A DNA stretch of 64,000 bases from Clostridia bacterium. Its GTDB lineage: Bacteria > Bacillota > Clostridia > Acetivibrionales > DSM-2933. The notes under the pieces were generated by a model. The model was not told where the DNA came from, did no database searches, and worked only from the letters and a program-made list of their open reading frames with translations. Shown piece after piece: positions 26,656-36,560 of the stretch (its first letter is position 1; each line of letters begins with the position of its first letter). Where the stretch lies: NCBI GenBank assembly GCA_026418275.1, contig JAOABQ010000050.1:62001-126000 (forward strand), in the 5' to 3' direction. Both the position numbers and the translations under genes were made by a program.

Positions 26656-27567
26656 ATGAGAGATCAAGCCGAAAAATTAAGACAAATAATTGATAATCTC
26701 AAATTAAGGCAGGCGGTCAGCCAGGAAAACCTTCCGAGTGATATAGGTAAGAAGCAGGCTAAAATTATTACGATTACAAGCGGGAAAGGTGGTGTTGGTA
26801 AAACCAATATTGCCATTAATCTGGCGATTGCACTGAGTGAAATGGGGCTTCGGGTAGTTATTTTGGATGCAGATTTTGGCCTGGCAAATATTGATGTATT
26901 ATTTGGTATGATCCCGAAATTTACCCTTGTAGATGTAATACATAACGAAAAAAATATATTGGAAGTTTTATGTGAGGGGCCTAAAAATATTAAGTTTATA
27001 TCCGGAGGATCCGGTGTTGAAGATCTTATAAAACTTGACAAGAACCAACTGCAAAAATTCGTAACGAATATTGCACTTTTAGATAAAATATCCGATGTTG
27101 TATTAATTGATACGGGAGCCGGATTATCCGACAATGTAATGAGCTTTGTAATGGCAGCAGACGAGATTTTGCTTGTAACCACGCCGGAACCCACATCCAT
27201 TACAGATGCCTATGCGCTTATTAAAATGGTGTCCCACAGGGATAAGGAAAAAATAATCAAAGTGGTTGTCAACCGTGCTGAAAATGAAAATGAAGCAATC
27301 GATATTTTAAATAAGCTGTCTTTAGTCACAGAAAAGTTTTTATCCCTAAGGCTGCATTCACTGGGATATATACTCCAAGATGAAGCGGTAATCAAGGCAG
27401 TTAAACTGCAGCAGCCCTTTTCCCTTAGTTTCCCGAAGAGCCATGCATCCAAATTTGTCAGGGAAATTTCAAGGAAATTGATTGAAACGAAAAGGACTCT
27501 GCCGGCCAATGGGAATAGCGGTATAAAGGGATTTATAAATCGTTTGGTGAATTTTATGAATACTTAG
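26656..27567 (+). CDS. flhG: MinD-like ATPase FlhG (YlxH/FleN)
   Basis: ParA/MinD-type ATPase that controls flagellar number and FlhF activity. It has 303 residues. The deviant Walker A is TSGKGGVGKTNIAINLA (about residues 40-56), followed by VVILDADFGLANIDVLFG and VLIDTGAGLSDNVM. The N-terminal 20 residues (AEKLRQIIDNLKLRQ) resemble the FlhF-activating motif. It starts one base after flhF. Confidence 0.97.
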   Translation: MRDQAEKLRQIIDNLKLRQAVSQENLPSDIGKKQAKIITITSGKGGVGKTNIAINLAIALSEMGLRVVILDADFGLANIDVLFGMIPKFTLVDVIHNEKNILEVLCEGPKNIKFISGGSGVEDLIKLDKNQLQKFVTNIALLDKISDVVLIDTGAGLSDNVMSFVMAADEILLVTTPEPTSITDAYALIKMVSHRDKEKIIKVVVNRAENENEAIDILNKLSLVTEKFLSLRLHSLGYILQDEAVIKAVKLQQPFSLSFPKSHASKFVREISRKLIETKRTLPANGNSGIKGFINRLVNFMNT

Positions 27568-27648
27568 GTAAAGTAGGAAATGGTTCCCCAGGAAACGGTA
27601 AAGTAATCACATATCTATAGATAATAAGCAAAAAGGTTGGAGAGAAAA

Positions 27649-28329
27649 ATGAAACTATCACAATTACAAGTAGGAATAAAACTTCAATTGGAGGTAGACT
27701 CCTTCATTGATCCAAATTCGAATATGTGCTTTGTAAGTGCCTTTGAATGGGCTGAAAATGATGATACGGCACTGATTGCAGCTCCTATCCATGAAGGCAT
27801 GGTATACCCTCTGCAAAAAGGAACGATGCTCAATATATTTTATATTATGAAGGGTGATTTTTATGGTTTTAAAGCAGAGGTAATGGACCGTACTACTAAA
27901 GATAACATCCCGCTTATTAAAATAAAAATCACGGGTGATATCTCAAGAATTCAAAGAAGGCAGTTTTTCCGGCTGGAGTGTTGCCTTCCCGTAAAGTATG
28001 GTGTATTGCAGTCATTAACCGGGGATACAAAGAGTCTACCCAGAAATAAAAAGGCTGTGGTCAGGGATTTAAGCGGCGGCGGAATCTGTATAGCCGTGGA
28101 GGAGCAGTTGGAAAAGGACGCATACCTTATCTGTGAAATAGTTTTTTCTAAAGAAAATACGGTTGTTTTTTCGGGCCAGGTCGTTAGGATTGATAAACTG
28201 GAAGATAATATGGCTTACAAATTTGAAATCGGAGTCAAATTCATAAAAATTGAAGATAAACATAGAGAAGCGATTATAGGCTACATATTCCAGGAACAAA
28301 GAAAACTAAGACAAAAAGGGCTGATTTAG
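27649..28329 (+). CDS. PilZ-domain flagellar brake-type protein (YcgR-like)
   Basis: Likely c-di-GMP receptor linking that signal to motility. It has 226 residues from the ATG at 27649 (GGAGAG upstream). The N-terminal half resembles the YcgR N-terminal domain. The PilZ domain carries RRQFFR (RxxxR) and DLSGGG (DxSxxG), the c-di-GMP contact residues. Its place between flhG and cheB supports a motility role. In B. subtilis the motor-clutch homologue YpfA/DgrA is encoded elsewhere. Confidence 0.88.
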   Translation: MKLSQLQVGIKLQLEVDSFIDPNSNMCFVSAFEWAENDDTALIAAPIHEGMVYPLQKGTMLNIFYIMKGDFYGFKAEVMDRTTKDNIPLIKIKITGDISRIQRRQFFRLECCLPVKYGVLQSLTGDTKSLPRNKKAVVRDLSGGGICIAVEEQLEKDAYLICEIVFSKENTVVFSGQVVRIDKLEDNMAYKFEIGVKFIKIEDKHREAIIGYIFQEQRKLRQKGLI

Positions 28330-28332
28330 TTG

Positions 28333-29391
28333 ATGGAACGTTCAATCAAGGTGTTGGTTGTAGATGATTCCGCATTTATGCGAAAAGTGATAACAGACAT
28401 TTTAATGAGTGACCAGGATATTGAGGTGATAGGTACAGCCAAAAACGGACAGGAAGCGCTGGAGAAGGCTGAACTTTTAAAACCGGATGTACTGACACTG
28501 GATGTGGAAATGCCTGTAATGGATGGACTCACATGCCTAAAGGAACTGTTGAAGAAGGACTCTTTGCCTGTGGTTATGTTAAGCAACCTTACAAGAGCTG
28601 GCACTGAGGCTACAATTAAAGCACTGGAATATGGAGCGATAGATTTTATAGCAAAACCAACCAATATCTTTGAGATAACCGGTGATGAAATTAAAAAAGA
28701 GATCATTGAAAAGGTTAAAATTGCGAAAAAATCTATCCATATTAAAAAGCCAAACATTCCATTACCTGAGAAGACAGTCAAACAAGAAACGGTAAAGCCA
28801 GGTGATATAAAGAAGCTTGTTGCAATCGGAACATCTACGGGTGGTCCCAGAGCATTGCAAAGTGTAATTCCATTGATACCCGGAAATATTCAAGCAGCAA
28901 TTTTAATTGTACAGCACATGCCGCCCGGATTTACAAAATCACTTGCAGAAAGACTCAACAATATGAGCAAGATTAGAGTAAAAGAAGCGGAGGATGGAGA
29001 ACTTGTAAAAGCAGGAATTGCTTATATGGCACCGGGAAATTACCATATGACTGTAAAAATAACCGAGGAAAACAACCTGAGGATTAAGCTTACGCAGGAT
29101 CCACCTGTAGGAGGGCATCGCCCGGCTGTAAATGTCATGATGGAATCGGTCGCGAAAACAGGACTAAAAAATGTGATTGCGGTCATTATGACAGGAATGG
29201 GCGGGGATGGAAGTGAGGGAATCAAAAAGATTAAAAGTGAGAATAACGGATATATCATTGCACAAGATGAACAAACAAGTACAGTTTACGGAATGCCCAA
29301 AATGGCTGTTCAAACAGGAGTTGTTGATGCTGTAGTACCACTGGGTGAAATCACGCAGGAAATTATGAAAATTATGGGGGTGCAAGTATAA
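28333..29391 (+). CDS. cheB: Chemotaxis glutamate methylesterase CheB
   Basis: Removes methyl groups from chemoreceptors. It has 352 residues. The receiver domain has D11/D12 and the phospho-acceptor D57 (LTLDVEMPVMDG). The esterase domain has the catalytic triad regions IGTSTGGPRAL (Ser), QHMPPGFT (His) and MTGMGGDG (Asp). No cheR methyltransferase gene accompanies it in this window. It overlaps cheA by one base. Confidence 0.97.
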   Translation: MERSIKVLVVDDSAFMRKVITDILMSDQDIEVIGTAKNGQEALEKAELLKPDVLTLDVEMPVMDGLTCLKELLKKDSLPVVMLSNLTRAGTEATIKALEYGAIDFIAKPTNIFEITGDEIKKEIIEKVKIAKKSIHIKKPNIPLPEKTVKQETVKPGDIKKLVAIGTSTGGPRALQSVIPLIPGNIQAAILIVQHMPPGFTKSLAERLNNMSKIRVKEAEDGELVKAGIAYMAPGNYHMTVKITEENNLRIKLTQDPPVGGHRPAVNVMMESVAKTGLKNVIAVIMTGMGGDGSEGIKKIKSENNGYIIAQDEQTSTVYGMPKMAVQTGVVDAVVPLGEITQEIMKIMGVQV

Positions 29392-31460
29392 TGGATATGA
29401 GCCAATACCTTGAAATTTTTATTGAGGAAACCAAGGAGCATTTGCAGGGCCTAAATCAAAGCCTTTTGCAGCTTGAACAAAATCCACAGGACAGTTCAAT
29501 GCTAAATGAAATATTCAGAGTAGCCCATACATTAAAGGGGATGTCCGGTACGATGGGCTTTTCGAAAATGGCAAAGCTTACTCACGATATGGAAAATGTA
29601 CTGCACGCTTTAAGAAATGATGAAATAAAAATTACAACGAGATTGATTGATACGCTTTTTAAATGTTTGGATGCGTTGGAAAACTACTTAAATAACATTA
29701 TGAATACCGAAAGTGAAGGAAACGAAGCCTACAGCGATATTATCAAGGTTTTAGGAGATATTATCCAAAACAAAACGGCAGAAGTTGAAATCAATCATGA
29801 AAAGCCCGCTCCAAAGAAGGAGCCGGTCATTGTAGATGTAGGAAATCATCCGACTGCTAATTTTAAAGTCAACCAGTATGAGCAGAATGTAATTAATAAA
29901 GCACTTGATATGGGAATGCATGCGTTTAAGATCACCGTTGTTCTCAATAAGGGCTGTGTTTTAAAATCGGCCAGGTCATTTATCATCTTTCAGGCGCTGG
30001 AAAGATATGCTGAAATTATCAAATCAGAGCCCAAGGTTCAGGATATTGAAGATGAGAGATTCGATTTCGAATTTACAGTTGCTGTAGTTACCAAAGAAGA
30101 GTTGGCATTATTCAATAAAGAGCTAAATTCCATCGCAGAAGTGGATGAAGTGGTTGTTACAACCCTTGAACGTGCTGTAGTTGACGAGGAACAAGCGGCC
30201 GTTGGTAAATGTGAAGATGTAAAACATGAAGAAAATGTAAAAGTTTCAGTCCATGAGGAAGCTGCTGATGAGGAGACGTCTCATAAGGCGGCCAATACTT
30301 CAAAGAAGCCCAGAACGGGTAAAACGGTAAGGGTGGATATCGACCGTTTGGATGTCTTAATGAACCTGGTAAGCGAGCTCATTATTATAAAAACACGCCT
30401 TGAGGGTATTGACAATGGTGACCGGTCGCAGGTTTACAATGAAACTGTTGAATACATGGAACGGATTACTACAAACTTGCATGATGCGGTTATGAAAGTT
30501 CGAATGGTTCCGGTTGAGACAGTGTTCAACAGGTTCCCGAGATTGATTCGTGATGTTGCCAAAGAGCTTGGGAAAGAAGTTGTTTTTAATATGTCGGGTG
30601 AAGAGACTGAACTGGATAGAACGGTTATCGACGAGATCGGGGACCCATTAATCCATCTTTTAAGGAATTCAGCAGATCATGGCTTGGAATCAACAGAAAA
30701 GAGGAAAGAACTTGGAAAGCCGGAAGTTGGACAGATTAACTTAAAAGCATATCAGGACGGTAATAACGTTGTGATTGAGGTTGAAGATGACGGGCAGGGT
30801 ATTAATGTAGAGAAGGTTAAAAAGAAAGCCATTGAAAAGGGCCTTGTAAATAAAGATATTGCAAATACTTTGTCTACCAGAGACATTATTGATTTCCTTT
30901 TTAAAGCAGGATTCTCAACAGCAGACCAAGTTACCGACCTCTCCGGAAGAGGTGTTGGAATGGATGCGGTTAAGACAAAGATTGAAGCTTTGGGCGGGAC
31001 GGTTGAAATCGAAACCGAACTTGGTAAGGGAACAAAAAATATTATACGGCTGCCCCTGACCCTGGCGATTATTCAAGCGCTCCTTGTAATGATTGGAAAA
31101 GAAAAGTATGCAATTCCTTTAAGTACTATACGGGAAATTATCAATATTTCCCCCAATGATATTAAGATGGTCCAAAAACAGGAAGTGATTCTTTTAAGAA
31201 ATATGGTAGTACCGGTAGTCCGCCTGGATAAAGTTTTGGATGTTCCTCAGGAAGATAAGGTTAAGAAGCACCTAACGGTAGTTATTGTAAAAAAAGGAGA
31301 TAAGTTATCCGGGTTCATTGTAGACAACTTAATCGGGCAGCAGGAAATCGTTATCAAATCATTAGGCAAATTGCTGTCAGGCATTAGGACGATTGCAGGT
31401 GCTACAATTCTCGGAGATGGAAATGTTGCCCTAATTCTGGATGTAAATTCTCTTGCTTAG
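29391..31460 (+). CDS. cheA: Chemotaxis histidine kinase CheA
   Basis: Kinase of the chemosensory array. It has 689 residues. The HPt domain has H46 in FRVAHTLKGMSG. A P2-like domain follows (about 160-255), then dimerisation. The ATPase domain has LLRNSADHGLE, VEDDGQGI and DLSGRGVGMDAV. A CheW-like domain is at the C-terminus (about 560-689). The ATG overlaps the cheB stop. Confidence 0.98.
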   Translation: MDMSQYLEIFIEETKEHLQGLNQSLLQLEQNPQDSSMLNEIFRVAHTLKGMSGTMGFSKMAKLTHDMENVLHALRNDEIKITTRLIDTLFKCLDALENYLNNIMNTESEGNEAYSDIIKVLGDIIQNKTAEVEINHEKPAPKKEPVIVDVGNHPTANFKVNQYEQNVINKALDMGMHAFKITVVLNKGCVLKSARSFIIFQALERYAEIIKSEPKVQDIEDERFDFEFTVAVVTKEELALFNKELNSIAEVDEVVVTTLERAVVDEEQAAVGKCEDVKHEENVKVSVHEEAADEETSHKAANTSKKPRTGKTVRVDIDRLDVLMNLVSELIIIKTRLEGIDNGDRSQVYNETVEYMERITTNLHDAVMKVRMVPVETVFNRFPRLIRDVAKELGKEVVFNMSGEETELDRTVIDEIGDPLIHLLRNSADHGLESTEKRKELGKPEVGQINLKAYQDGNNVVIEVEDDGQGINVEKVKKKAIEKGLVNKDIANTLSTRDIIDFLFKAGFSTADQVTDLSGRGVGMDAVKTKIEALGGTVEIETELGKGTKNIIRLPLTLAIIQALLVMIGKEKYAIPLSTIREIINISPNDIKMVQKQEVILLRNMVVPVVRLDKVLDVPQEDKVKKHLTVVIVKKGDKLSGFIVDNLIGQQEIVIKSLGKLLSGIRTIAGATILGDGNVALILDVNSLA

Positions 31461-31474
31461 AAAGGAGAAAAAAT

Positions 31475-31924
31475 ATGGAAGGTTCTATGAATACGAATTT
31501 AAAACAATTTGTTGTATTTCTTCTTGGGAAAGAGGAGTATGGGGTGGATATTCAGAAGGTAACCACCATTGAAAAAATCATGACCATTGCACGGGTACCC
31601 AAGACACCGGATTATATAAGGGGTGTTATTAACCTTCGAGGAGAGATCATACCGACCTTTGATTTGAGAAAGAAATTTGGATTGCCTCAGGTGGAAGAGA
31701 CCGAAGATACAAGAATTATTATTGTGAAGATTGAAGAGGTGGTCTTCGGAATTATTGTGGATGCTGTCATGGAAGTTTTACAGCTGGATGAAGAAGCTGT
31801 TGAAAGCATTACCAATATAACCAGTGATGTTTCAATGGATTATATCTTAGGTGTTGGAAAAATCGGAGACCGGATTGTTACACTGTTAAACTTAGAAAAG
31901 CTTATTGTGTCGGATGCGGGTTAA
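31475..31924 (+). CDS. cheW: Chemotaxis coupling protein CheW
   Basis: Links receptors to CheA. It has 149 residues with the CheW fold: FLLGKEEYGVDIQKVTTIEK, RVPKTPDYIRGVINLRGEII and PTFDLRKKFGL. The ribosome site is AAAGGAG. A MITE-like repeat begins at its stop codon and separates it from cheC. Confidence 0.97.
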   Translation: MEGSMNTNLKQFVVFLLGKEEYGVDIQKVTTIEKIMTIARVPKTPDYIRGVINLRGEIIPTFDLRKKFGLPQVEETEDTRIIIVKIEEVVFGIIVDAVMEVLQLDEEAVESITNITSDVSMDYILGVGKIGDRIVTLLNLEKLIVSDAG

Positions 31925-32022
31925 AGATAACGAACTGTAAAAGTAAAAGATTCGATTTCCCAAACCTAGGTAAACCAGGTATTTCATCTCTCGAGTTTTA
32001 CTAAGTTTACACTTCGTTATCT
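31925..32022 (+). mobile_element. MITE-like palindromic repeat, copy 1
   Basis: About 98 bases with terminal inverted repeats AGATAACGAACTGTAA (left) and TTACACTTCGTTATCT (right), one mismatch between arms. Inner arms AGTAAAA/TTTTACT and ACCT/AGGT continue the fold into a long hairpin. A second copy in the same orientation is at 40108-40204. No coding capacity. It lies in the cheW-cheC gap. Confidence 0.75.
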
Positions 32023-32044
32023 ATAAGTAAGAAAGGGTATTGTT

Positions 32045-32665
32045 ATGACAATTAATATTAATGATTTAAACAACTTGCAGATGGATGTCTTAAAGGAAAT
32101 AGGCAATATCGGAGCCGGGAATGCAGCTACAGCTTTGGCAAAAATGCTCAATAAAAAAGTAAATATGGATGTGCCCAAGATAAAGGTGCTCGAATTTAAA
32201 GAAGTAAACGAGATCTTGGGCGGTGCAGAAACGATTGTTGTCGGTATTCTGCTGAACGTTACCGGTGATATAACCGGAAATATTATGTTTATCCTGGAAT
32301 ACAATGCAGCCCATACTTTGGTGGACCTACTGATGGGGAAACCCGGTGGAAATTCCGGAGAATTCGACGAAATCGAAATTTCTGCATTGAGGGAAATTGG
32401 CAATATCCTGGCGGGATCCTATTTATCCGCACTTTCTTCCCTTACAAACTTAAAAATAATGCCTACTGTGCCCGATTTGGCCATCGATATGGCTGGAGCA
32501 ATTGTTAGTGTCCCCGCAATTGAGTTTGGCAAGATTGGAGATACGGTTTTATACATTGAAACCGAATTTAACGAGGGGGACACAAAGGTAATAGGAGACT
32601 TTTTCTTAGTTCCTGATCTTGAATCTTATGAGATACTACTTAAAGCATTGGGAGTAATAAGCTGA
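32045..32665 (+). CDS. cheC: CheY-P phosphatase CheC
   Basis: Hydrolyses phospho-CheY and binds CheD. It has 206 residues. The two active-site helices are LKEIGNIGAGNAATALA (E18, N21) and ALREIGNILAGSYLSAL, each with an E-x-x-N pair. It overlaps the cheD start by one base, matching their known interaction. Confidence 0.96.
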   Translation: MTININDLNNLQMDVLKEIGNIGAGNAATALAKMLNKKVNMDVPKIKVLEFKEVNEILGGAETIVVGILLNVTGDITGNIMFILEYNAAHTLVDLLMGKPGGNSGEFDEIEISALREIGNILAGSYLSALSSLTNLKIMPTVPDLAIDMAGAIVSVPAIEFGKIGDTVLYIETEFNEGDTKVIGDFFLVPDLESYEILLKALGVIS

Positions 32666-33150
32666 TGGATAATATTATAAAAGTTGGCATGGCTGATTTA
32701 CAGGTATCCACCCATCCTGGTGTTTTAACAACGTTAGGATTGGGGTCTTGCATAGGAATCGCATTATATGATAGGAGCACAAAAATAATAGGACTGGCCC
32801 ATATTATGCTTCCATCCAGTTTACAGGCAAGGAACAATACAAATGTTGCTAAGTTTGCAGATACTGGGATTGTCAAGCTGCTTGAGGATATGGTGAAACT
32901 GGGGGCATGCCGTTCCAAAATTGTGGCTAAACTTGCAGGAGGTGCTCAGATGTTTGCCTTTAATCAGTACTCTGACCTCGTCCGGATTGGTTCCAGAAAT
33001 GCAGTTTCATCGAAAGAAAAGCTTATGGAACTGGATATCCCTGTAATTTCGGAGGATACAGGCGGAAATTACGGAAGAACTATTGAGCTTTATTCAGACG
33101 ACGGCAGGCTGGTTATTAAAACAATAGGCTATGGGACAAAACAGATTTAA
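32665..33150 (+). CDS. cheD: Chemoreceptor glutamine deamidase CheD
   Basis: Deamidates receptor glutamines and activates receptors; regulated by CheC. It has 161 residues. The catalytic Cys is C29 in LGSCIGIALYD and the His is H46 in GLAHIMLPSS. The start overlaps the cheC stop. Confidence 0.97.
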   Translation: MDNIIKVGMADLQVSTHPGVLTTLGLGSCIGIALYDRSTKIIGLAHIMLPSSLQARNNTNVAKFADTGIVKLLEDMVKLGACRSKIVAKLAGGAQMFAFNQYSDLVRIGSRNAVSSKEKLMELDIPVISEDTGGNYGRTIELYSDDGRLVIKTIGYGTKQI

Positions 33151-33161
33151 GAGAGGAACTC

Positions 33162-33530
33162 ATGATGGACTACATCCATAGGTTGCCTTTTATACTGAGT
33201 GCTTTCATGACGGTGATCGTTGGTGCAATCAGTTTCAAATATAACAACGGAATGCAGGATATCTATATAAGAATGTCCATCAGTATGGTTTGTTTTTATA
33301 TCATTGGGACGTTGATCAGGGGAAGTATTTTGAAAATTGAGGAAGAAGTTGAGCGAAAGAGGAAAGAAGAGGAGCGTGCAAGGCAGGAAGAACTGGAAAG
33401 GCAGCAGCAGGAGGAGAATCTCCGGAATGAGGCAGACAAAGTCAGCGGAAACAACATAGATTATAGGGTAGAGGATGATGGAGAAGATTTTCAGCCACTT
33501 TTTGCAGAACGGGACGAGAGAAATCAATGA
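33162..33530 (+). CDS. Small membrane protein of the che-sigD junction
   Basis: Unknown function. It has 122 residues with two hydrophobic helices (about 8-24 and 38-56). An acidic/basic coiled coil rich in Glu, Arg and Gln follows (about 58-90), then a hydrophilic tail. GAGAGGA stands before the start. Proteins of this kind lie between cheD and sigD in clostridia. A regulatory role in motility is only inferred from position. Confidence 0.75.
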   Translation: MMDYIHRLPFILSAFMTVIVGAISFKYNNGMQDIYIRMSISMVCFYIIGTLIRGSILKIEEEVERKRKEEERARQEELERQQQEENLRNEADKVSGNNIDYRVEDDGEDFQPLFAERDERNQ

Positions 33531-33660
33531 TGAGGCGGATTGTGAATAAAAATTAAATTGGTTTATTAATGATAGGGTTAAAATGCAATGAAATCTTTTA
33601 AACCGAATCAAAGTCAAGATAAATATAAACAAAAGAAATTAAGTAATGTGGGGGATTTAT

Positions 33661-34431
33661 ATGTCATCAGCTAGCAGCAAACAGCTTGATTTATGGAAGC
33701 AATATAGTGAGGGTAAAGATCCTGCTGTAAGGGAGAAATTGATCGTAGAATATTCCCATTTGATTAAGTATGTTGCAGGCAGACTCAACATCTATTTCGG
33801 ATCAAATGTTGAATACGACGATTTGGTTGGGTTCGGCGTGTTTGGTTTGATTGATGCGATTGACAAGTTCGATATCAACAAGGGAGTAAAGTTTGAGACC
33901 TATGCGTCTTTGCGTATCAGAGGATCGATTATTGACAGTATCCGTGAGATGGATTGGGTACCCAGATCTTTACGCCAGAAAAATAAGGAACTTGAAAAGG
34001 TATACTGGGAAATTGAAAATGAATTGGGACACTCGGCTACAGACAAGGAAGTAGCGGATAAGCTTGGAATTACGTTGGATGAATTTTATAAATTGTTAAA
34101 TGAAGTGAACTTATCTTCCATGATTTCTCTGGAAGAGTTTCTTGAGCAGAACTATGAAGTTGGGACTGACCTTTTTAATTCAGGTAAAGAGGACAGGCCG
34201 GAAAGTCATATGGAAATTACCGAAATAAGGGATATTTTGGCGGATGCGATCAATAAATTGCCAGAAAAGGAAAAGATGGTTGTGTCTTTGTATTATTTTG
34301 AAGAATTGACACTTAAAGAGATAAGTGCGATAATGAAAGTATCTGAGTCTAGAATTTCTCAGTTACATACCAAAGCGATTTTACGGCTTAGGGGTAAGCT
34401 TGCCAGACATAAGTCGATTCTTAAGGAATAA
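33661..34431 (+). CDS. sigD: RNA polymerase sigma factor for flagellar genes (SigD/FliA)
   Basis: Sigma factor for late flagellar, chemotaxis and autolysin genes. It has 256 residues from the ATG at 33661, six bases after TGGGGG; the ATG at 33646 overlaps that site. Region 2 contains LVGFGVFGLIDAIDKFD and RIRGSIIDSIREMDWVPRSL, diagnostic of the FliA/WhiG class. Region 4 has LTLKEISAIMKVSESRISQL. No flgM is nearby. The candidate sigma-D boxes before fliK and flgE are likely targets. Confidence 0.97.
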   Translation: MSSASSKQLDLWKQYSEGKDPAVREKLIVEYSHLIKYVAGRLNIYFGSNVEYDDLVGFGVFGLIDAIDKFDINKGVKFETYASLRIRGSIIDSIREMDWVPRSLRQKNKELEKVYWEIENELGHSATDKEVADKLGITLDEFYKLLNEVNLSSMISLEEFLEQNYEVGTDLFNSGKEDRPESHMEITEIRDILADAINKLPEKEKMVVSLYYFEELTLKEISAIMKVSESRISQLHTKAILRLRGKLARHKSILKE

Positions 34432-34478
34432 CATCATTTTTTAGAGGATTTGTCGAAACGAAACGGGGGGATTCTAAC

Positions 34479-36107
34479 ATGGGAGACATTAAAAATTTTG
34501 GAAGTGGCGGAGTGAATGACGGCTTTTTTGAAATTAAATTCCAGGATGAAGGGGTATTTCTGATTGTTCATCCTCCTGTTGGTAAGGGTGCAAAAGTAGA
34601 GACAAGGGATATCATTGAGAAATTGACTCGAAAACAGATTCGAAACTTTAATAAGGATGTGGTTGAACTAGCTGTTTTAAAGGCTGAAAGGAAGCCGGTA
34701 AAAATTGCCGATCCTCAAGAAGAGGTGAAAATTGATGCTTCCATATCCATTACAGTTGCTCCGGATAAAATGAAAGCATATATTTCCATTACCCCTCCCG
34801 AAGGCGGCCGGATGCTGACGGTTGAGGAAATTGTAGAAATTGCCGAAAAGAATGGTATTGTCTACGGTTTAAAAAATGAAACACTGGAAACTATGGCAAA
34901 GTATCCCGTATTTAATGAACTGATCTGTATTGCTGAAGGTATGCCGTCGGTGAACGGACAAAACGGAAAAGTGGAGTTTTTGTTTGATATCAGTAAAGAT
35001 AGAAAGCCGACAGTTCTTGAAGATGGAAGGGTTGATTTTAGAGAACTGAATCTCATAGAGAGTGTTCATACCGGACAAAAGCTTTGCGGGCTTATTCCTC
35101 CTGTTGCCGGTATAAAAGGAAAAACCGTATATGGTTATGATCTTCCTGCTTTAGATGGTAGACCTTCCAGTTTACCTAAGGGAAGGAATGTGGAAATGTC
35201 CGAAGACGGACAAAATTTGATTGCCTCTATTGATGGACAGGTAAGCTATATTGAAGGAAAAGTAAATGTTTTTGCAAATTATGAGGTGCCGGCAGATGTG
35301 GATAATTCTACCGGAAATATCAATTTTGTCGGTAATGTCATTATCCGGGGAAATGTACTTTCCGGATTTTATGTCGAAGCGGGTGGAAATGTTGAAGTGT
35401 GGGGTGTTGTAGAAGGGGCTACCATAAAAGCCGGTGGAGACATTATACTGAGAAGAGGTATGCAAGGTGTTGGAAAAGGCGTATTGGTAAGTGGTGGGGA
35501 TATTATTGCCAGATATATAGAACATAGCAGTCTGGAGGCCAAAAATGACATTAAAGCTGAAGCGATCATGCACAGCAATGTTAAGTGTGGAAACAGGCTT
35601 GAACTGGGCGGAAAAAAAGGTCTTTTAGTTGGTGGTTCCTCCAAGGTAGGAAAGGAGGTTTCCGCTAAGGTCATCGGTTCGCATATGGCGACGGTTACAG
35701 ACATTGAAGTAGGTGTGGATCCTACACTCAGGGAGCGGTATAAGGCATTGAAAGAGGAAATAGCCAATATTGAAAGTGATATAAAAAAGGCTGAACAAGC
35801 AATTGTCTTGCTGAAGAAACTGGAAGCAGCAGGTCAAATGACCCCGGAGAAACAGGAAATGATGGCTAAGAGTGTCCGTACCAAAGTTTTTTACTCCAAT
35901 AAGATCAATGAACTAAAAGAGGAAATGGCAGGAATTGAGGCGAAGCTTCAACAGGATGCCTACGGTAAAATCAGGGTTAATAATTTTGCGTATCCCGGAA
36001 CCAAGGTTGCCATTGGTACATGCCTGATGTATATAAAAGAAACCCTGCAGTATTGTACATTATACAGGGATGGAGCCGATGTCAGAGTGGGACCTTTAGA
36101 TAAATAA
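34479..36107 (+). CDS. FapA/DUF342 family protein
   Basis: Polymer-like beta-solenoid protein of the flagellar assembly protein A type. It has 542 residues. The middle (about 265-420) shows the repeated Gly-rich pattern of DUF342 (VIIRGNVLSGFYVEAGGNVE followed by GVVEGATIKAGGDIILRRG). A coiled coil follows (about 420-490). Its place after sigD is common in Clostridia. The exact function is not known; roles in motility and polar localisation are reported for relatives. Confidence 0.85.
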   Translation: MGDIKNFGSGGVNDGFFEIKFQDEGVFLIVHPPVGKGAKVETRDIIEKLTRKQIRNFNKDVVELAVLKAERKPVKIADPQEEVKIDASISITVAPDKMKAYISITPPEGGRMLTVEEIVEIAEKNGIVYGLKNETLETMAKYPVFNELICIAEGMPSVNGQNGKVEFLFDISKDRKPTVLEDGRVDFRELNLIESVHTGQKLCGLIPPVAGIKGKTVYGYDLPALDGRPSSLPKGRNVEMSEDGQNLIASIDGQVSYIEGKVNVFANYEVPADVDNSTGNINFVGNVIIRGNVLSGFYVEAGGNVEVWGVVEGATIKAGGDIILRRGMQGVGKGVLVSGGDIIARYIEHSSLEAKNDIKAEAIMHSNVKCGNRLELGGKKGLLVGGSSKVGKEVSAKVIGSHMATVTDIEVGVDPTLRERYKALKEEIANIESDIKKAEQAIVLLKKLEAAGQMTPEKQEMMAKSVRTKVFYSNKINELKEEMAGIEAKLQQDAYGKIRVNNFAYPGTKVAIGTCLMYIKETLQYCTLYRDGADVRVGPLDK

Positions 36108-36145
36108 CCGATTTATTTTCGCTGTTTTGGTATGAAAGGAATGGG

Positions 36146-36475
36146 GTGGCTATGCCGATAAAACCCGTTGATTTGCAGGTTATGGTTCCAAGAACGCCGG
36201 ATGTATCAAAGAGGCAACAGTTTGAGGAACAACAAAAAAATGAAGTTCACCAACAGCAGCAATCATTATCCACACAGCAAAAAGCAGAGAAGGACATGAA
36301 ACAGGTACATTCCCGGGAAAAAGCTCAGGATGCCAAAATCCGGGATAAAGAGGAAAAGAAAAATCAAAAGCAAACGAAAAGAGAAAAACAGACAAATAGC
36401 GGGAAGGACGGCAAGGGGGAAGGACATGACCCGAAAAAGGAAACAGGGACAAGCGTGATTGATATAAGGTTGTAA
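36146..36475 (+). CDS. Small charged protein of the sigD region
   Basis: Unknown function. It has 109 residues from a GTG (ATG at 36152 also possible). After a conserved-looking start (MPIKPVDLQVMVPRTPDVSK) it is Gln-, Lys- and Glu-rich, probably disordered or coiled coil, ending in TSVIDIRL. AAAGGA stands before it. It is likely co-transcribed with the FapA-like gene. Confidence 0.65.
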   Translation: MAMPIKPVDLQVMVPRTPDVSKRQQFEEQQKNEVHQQQQSLSTQQKAEKDMKQVHSREKAQDAKIRDKEEKKNQKQTKREKQTNSGKDGKGEGHDPKKETGTSVIDIRL

Positions 36476-36560
36476 AACGTATAGAATTTTAAAGACACAT
36501 TTGATACAATGGTTTTATACTTACTAAAGACAAAATCAATAAGTAGAGGTGTATTTGAAA

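Noticed and set aside
36135..36160. GCCGATAA as a sigma-D -10 box before the small charged gene
   Set aside because: It lies within the first codons of the gene and has no TAAA at the right distance.
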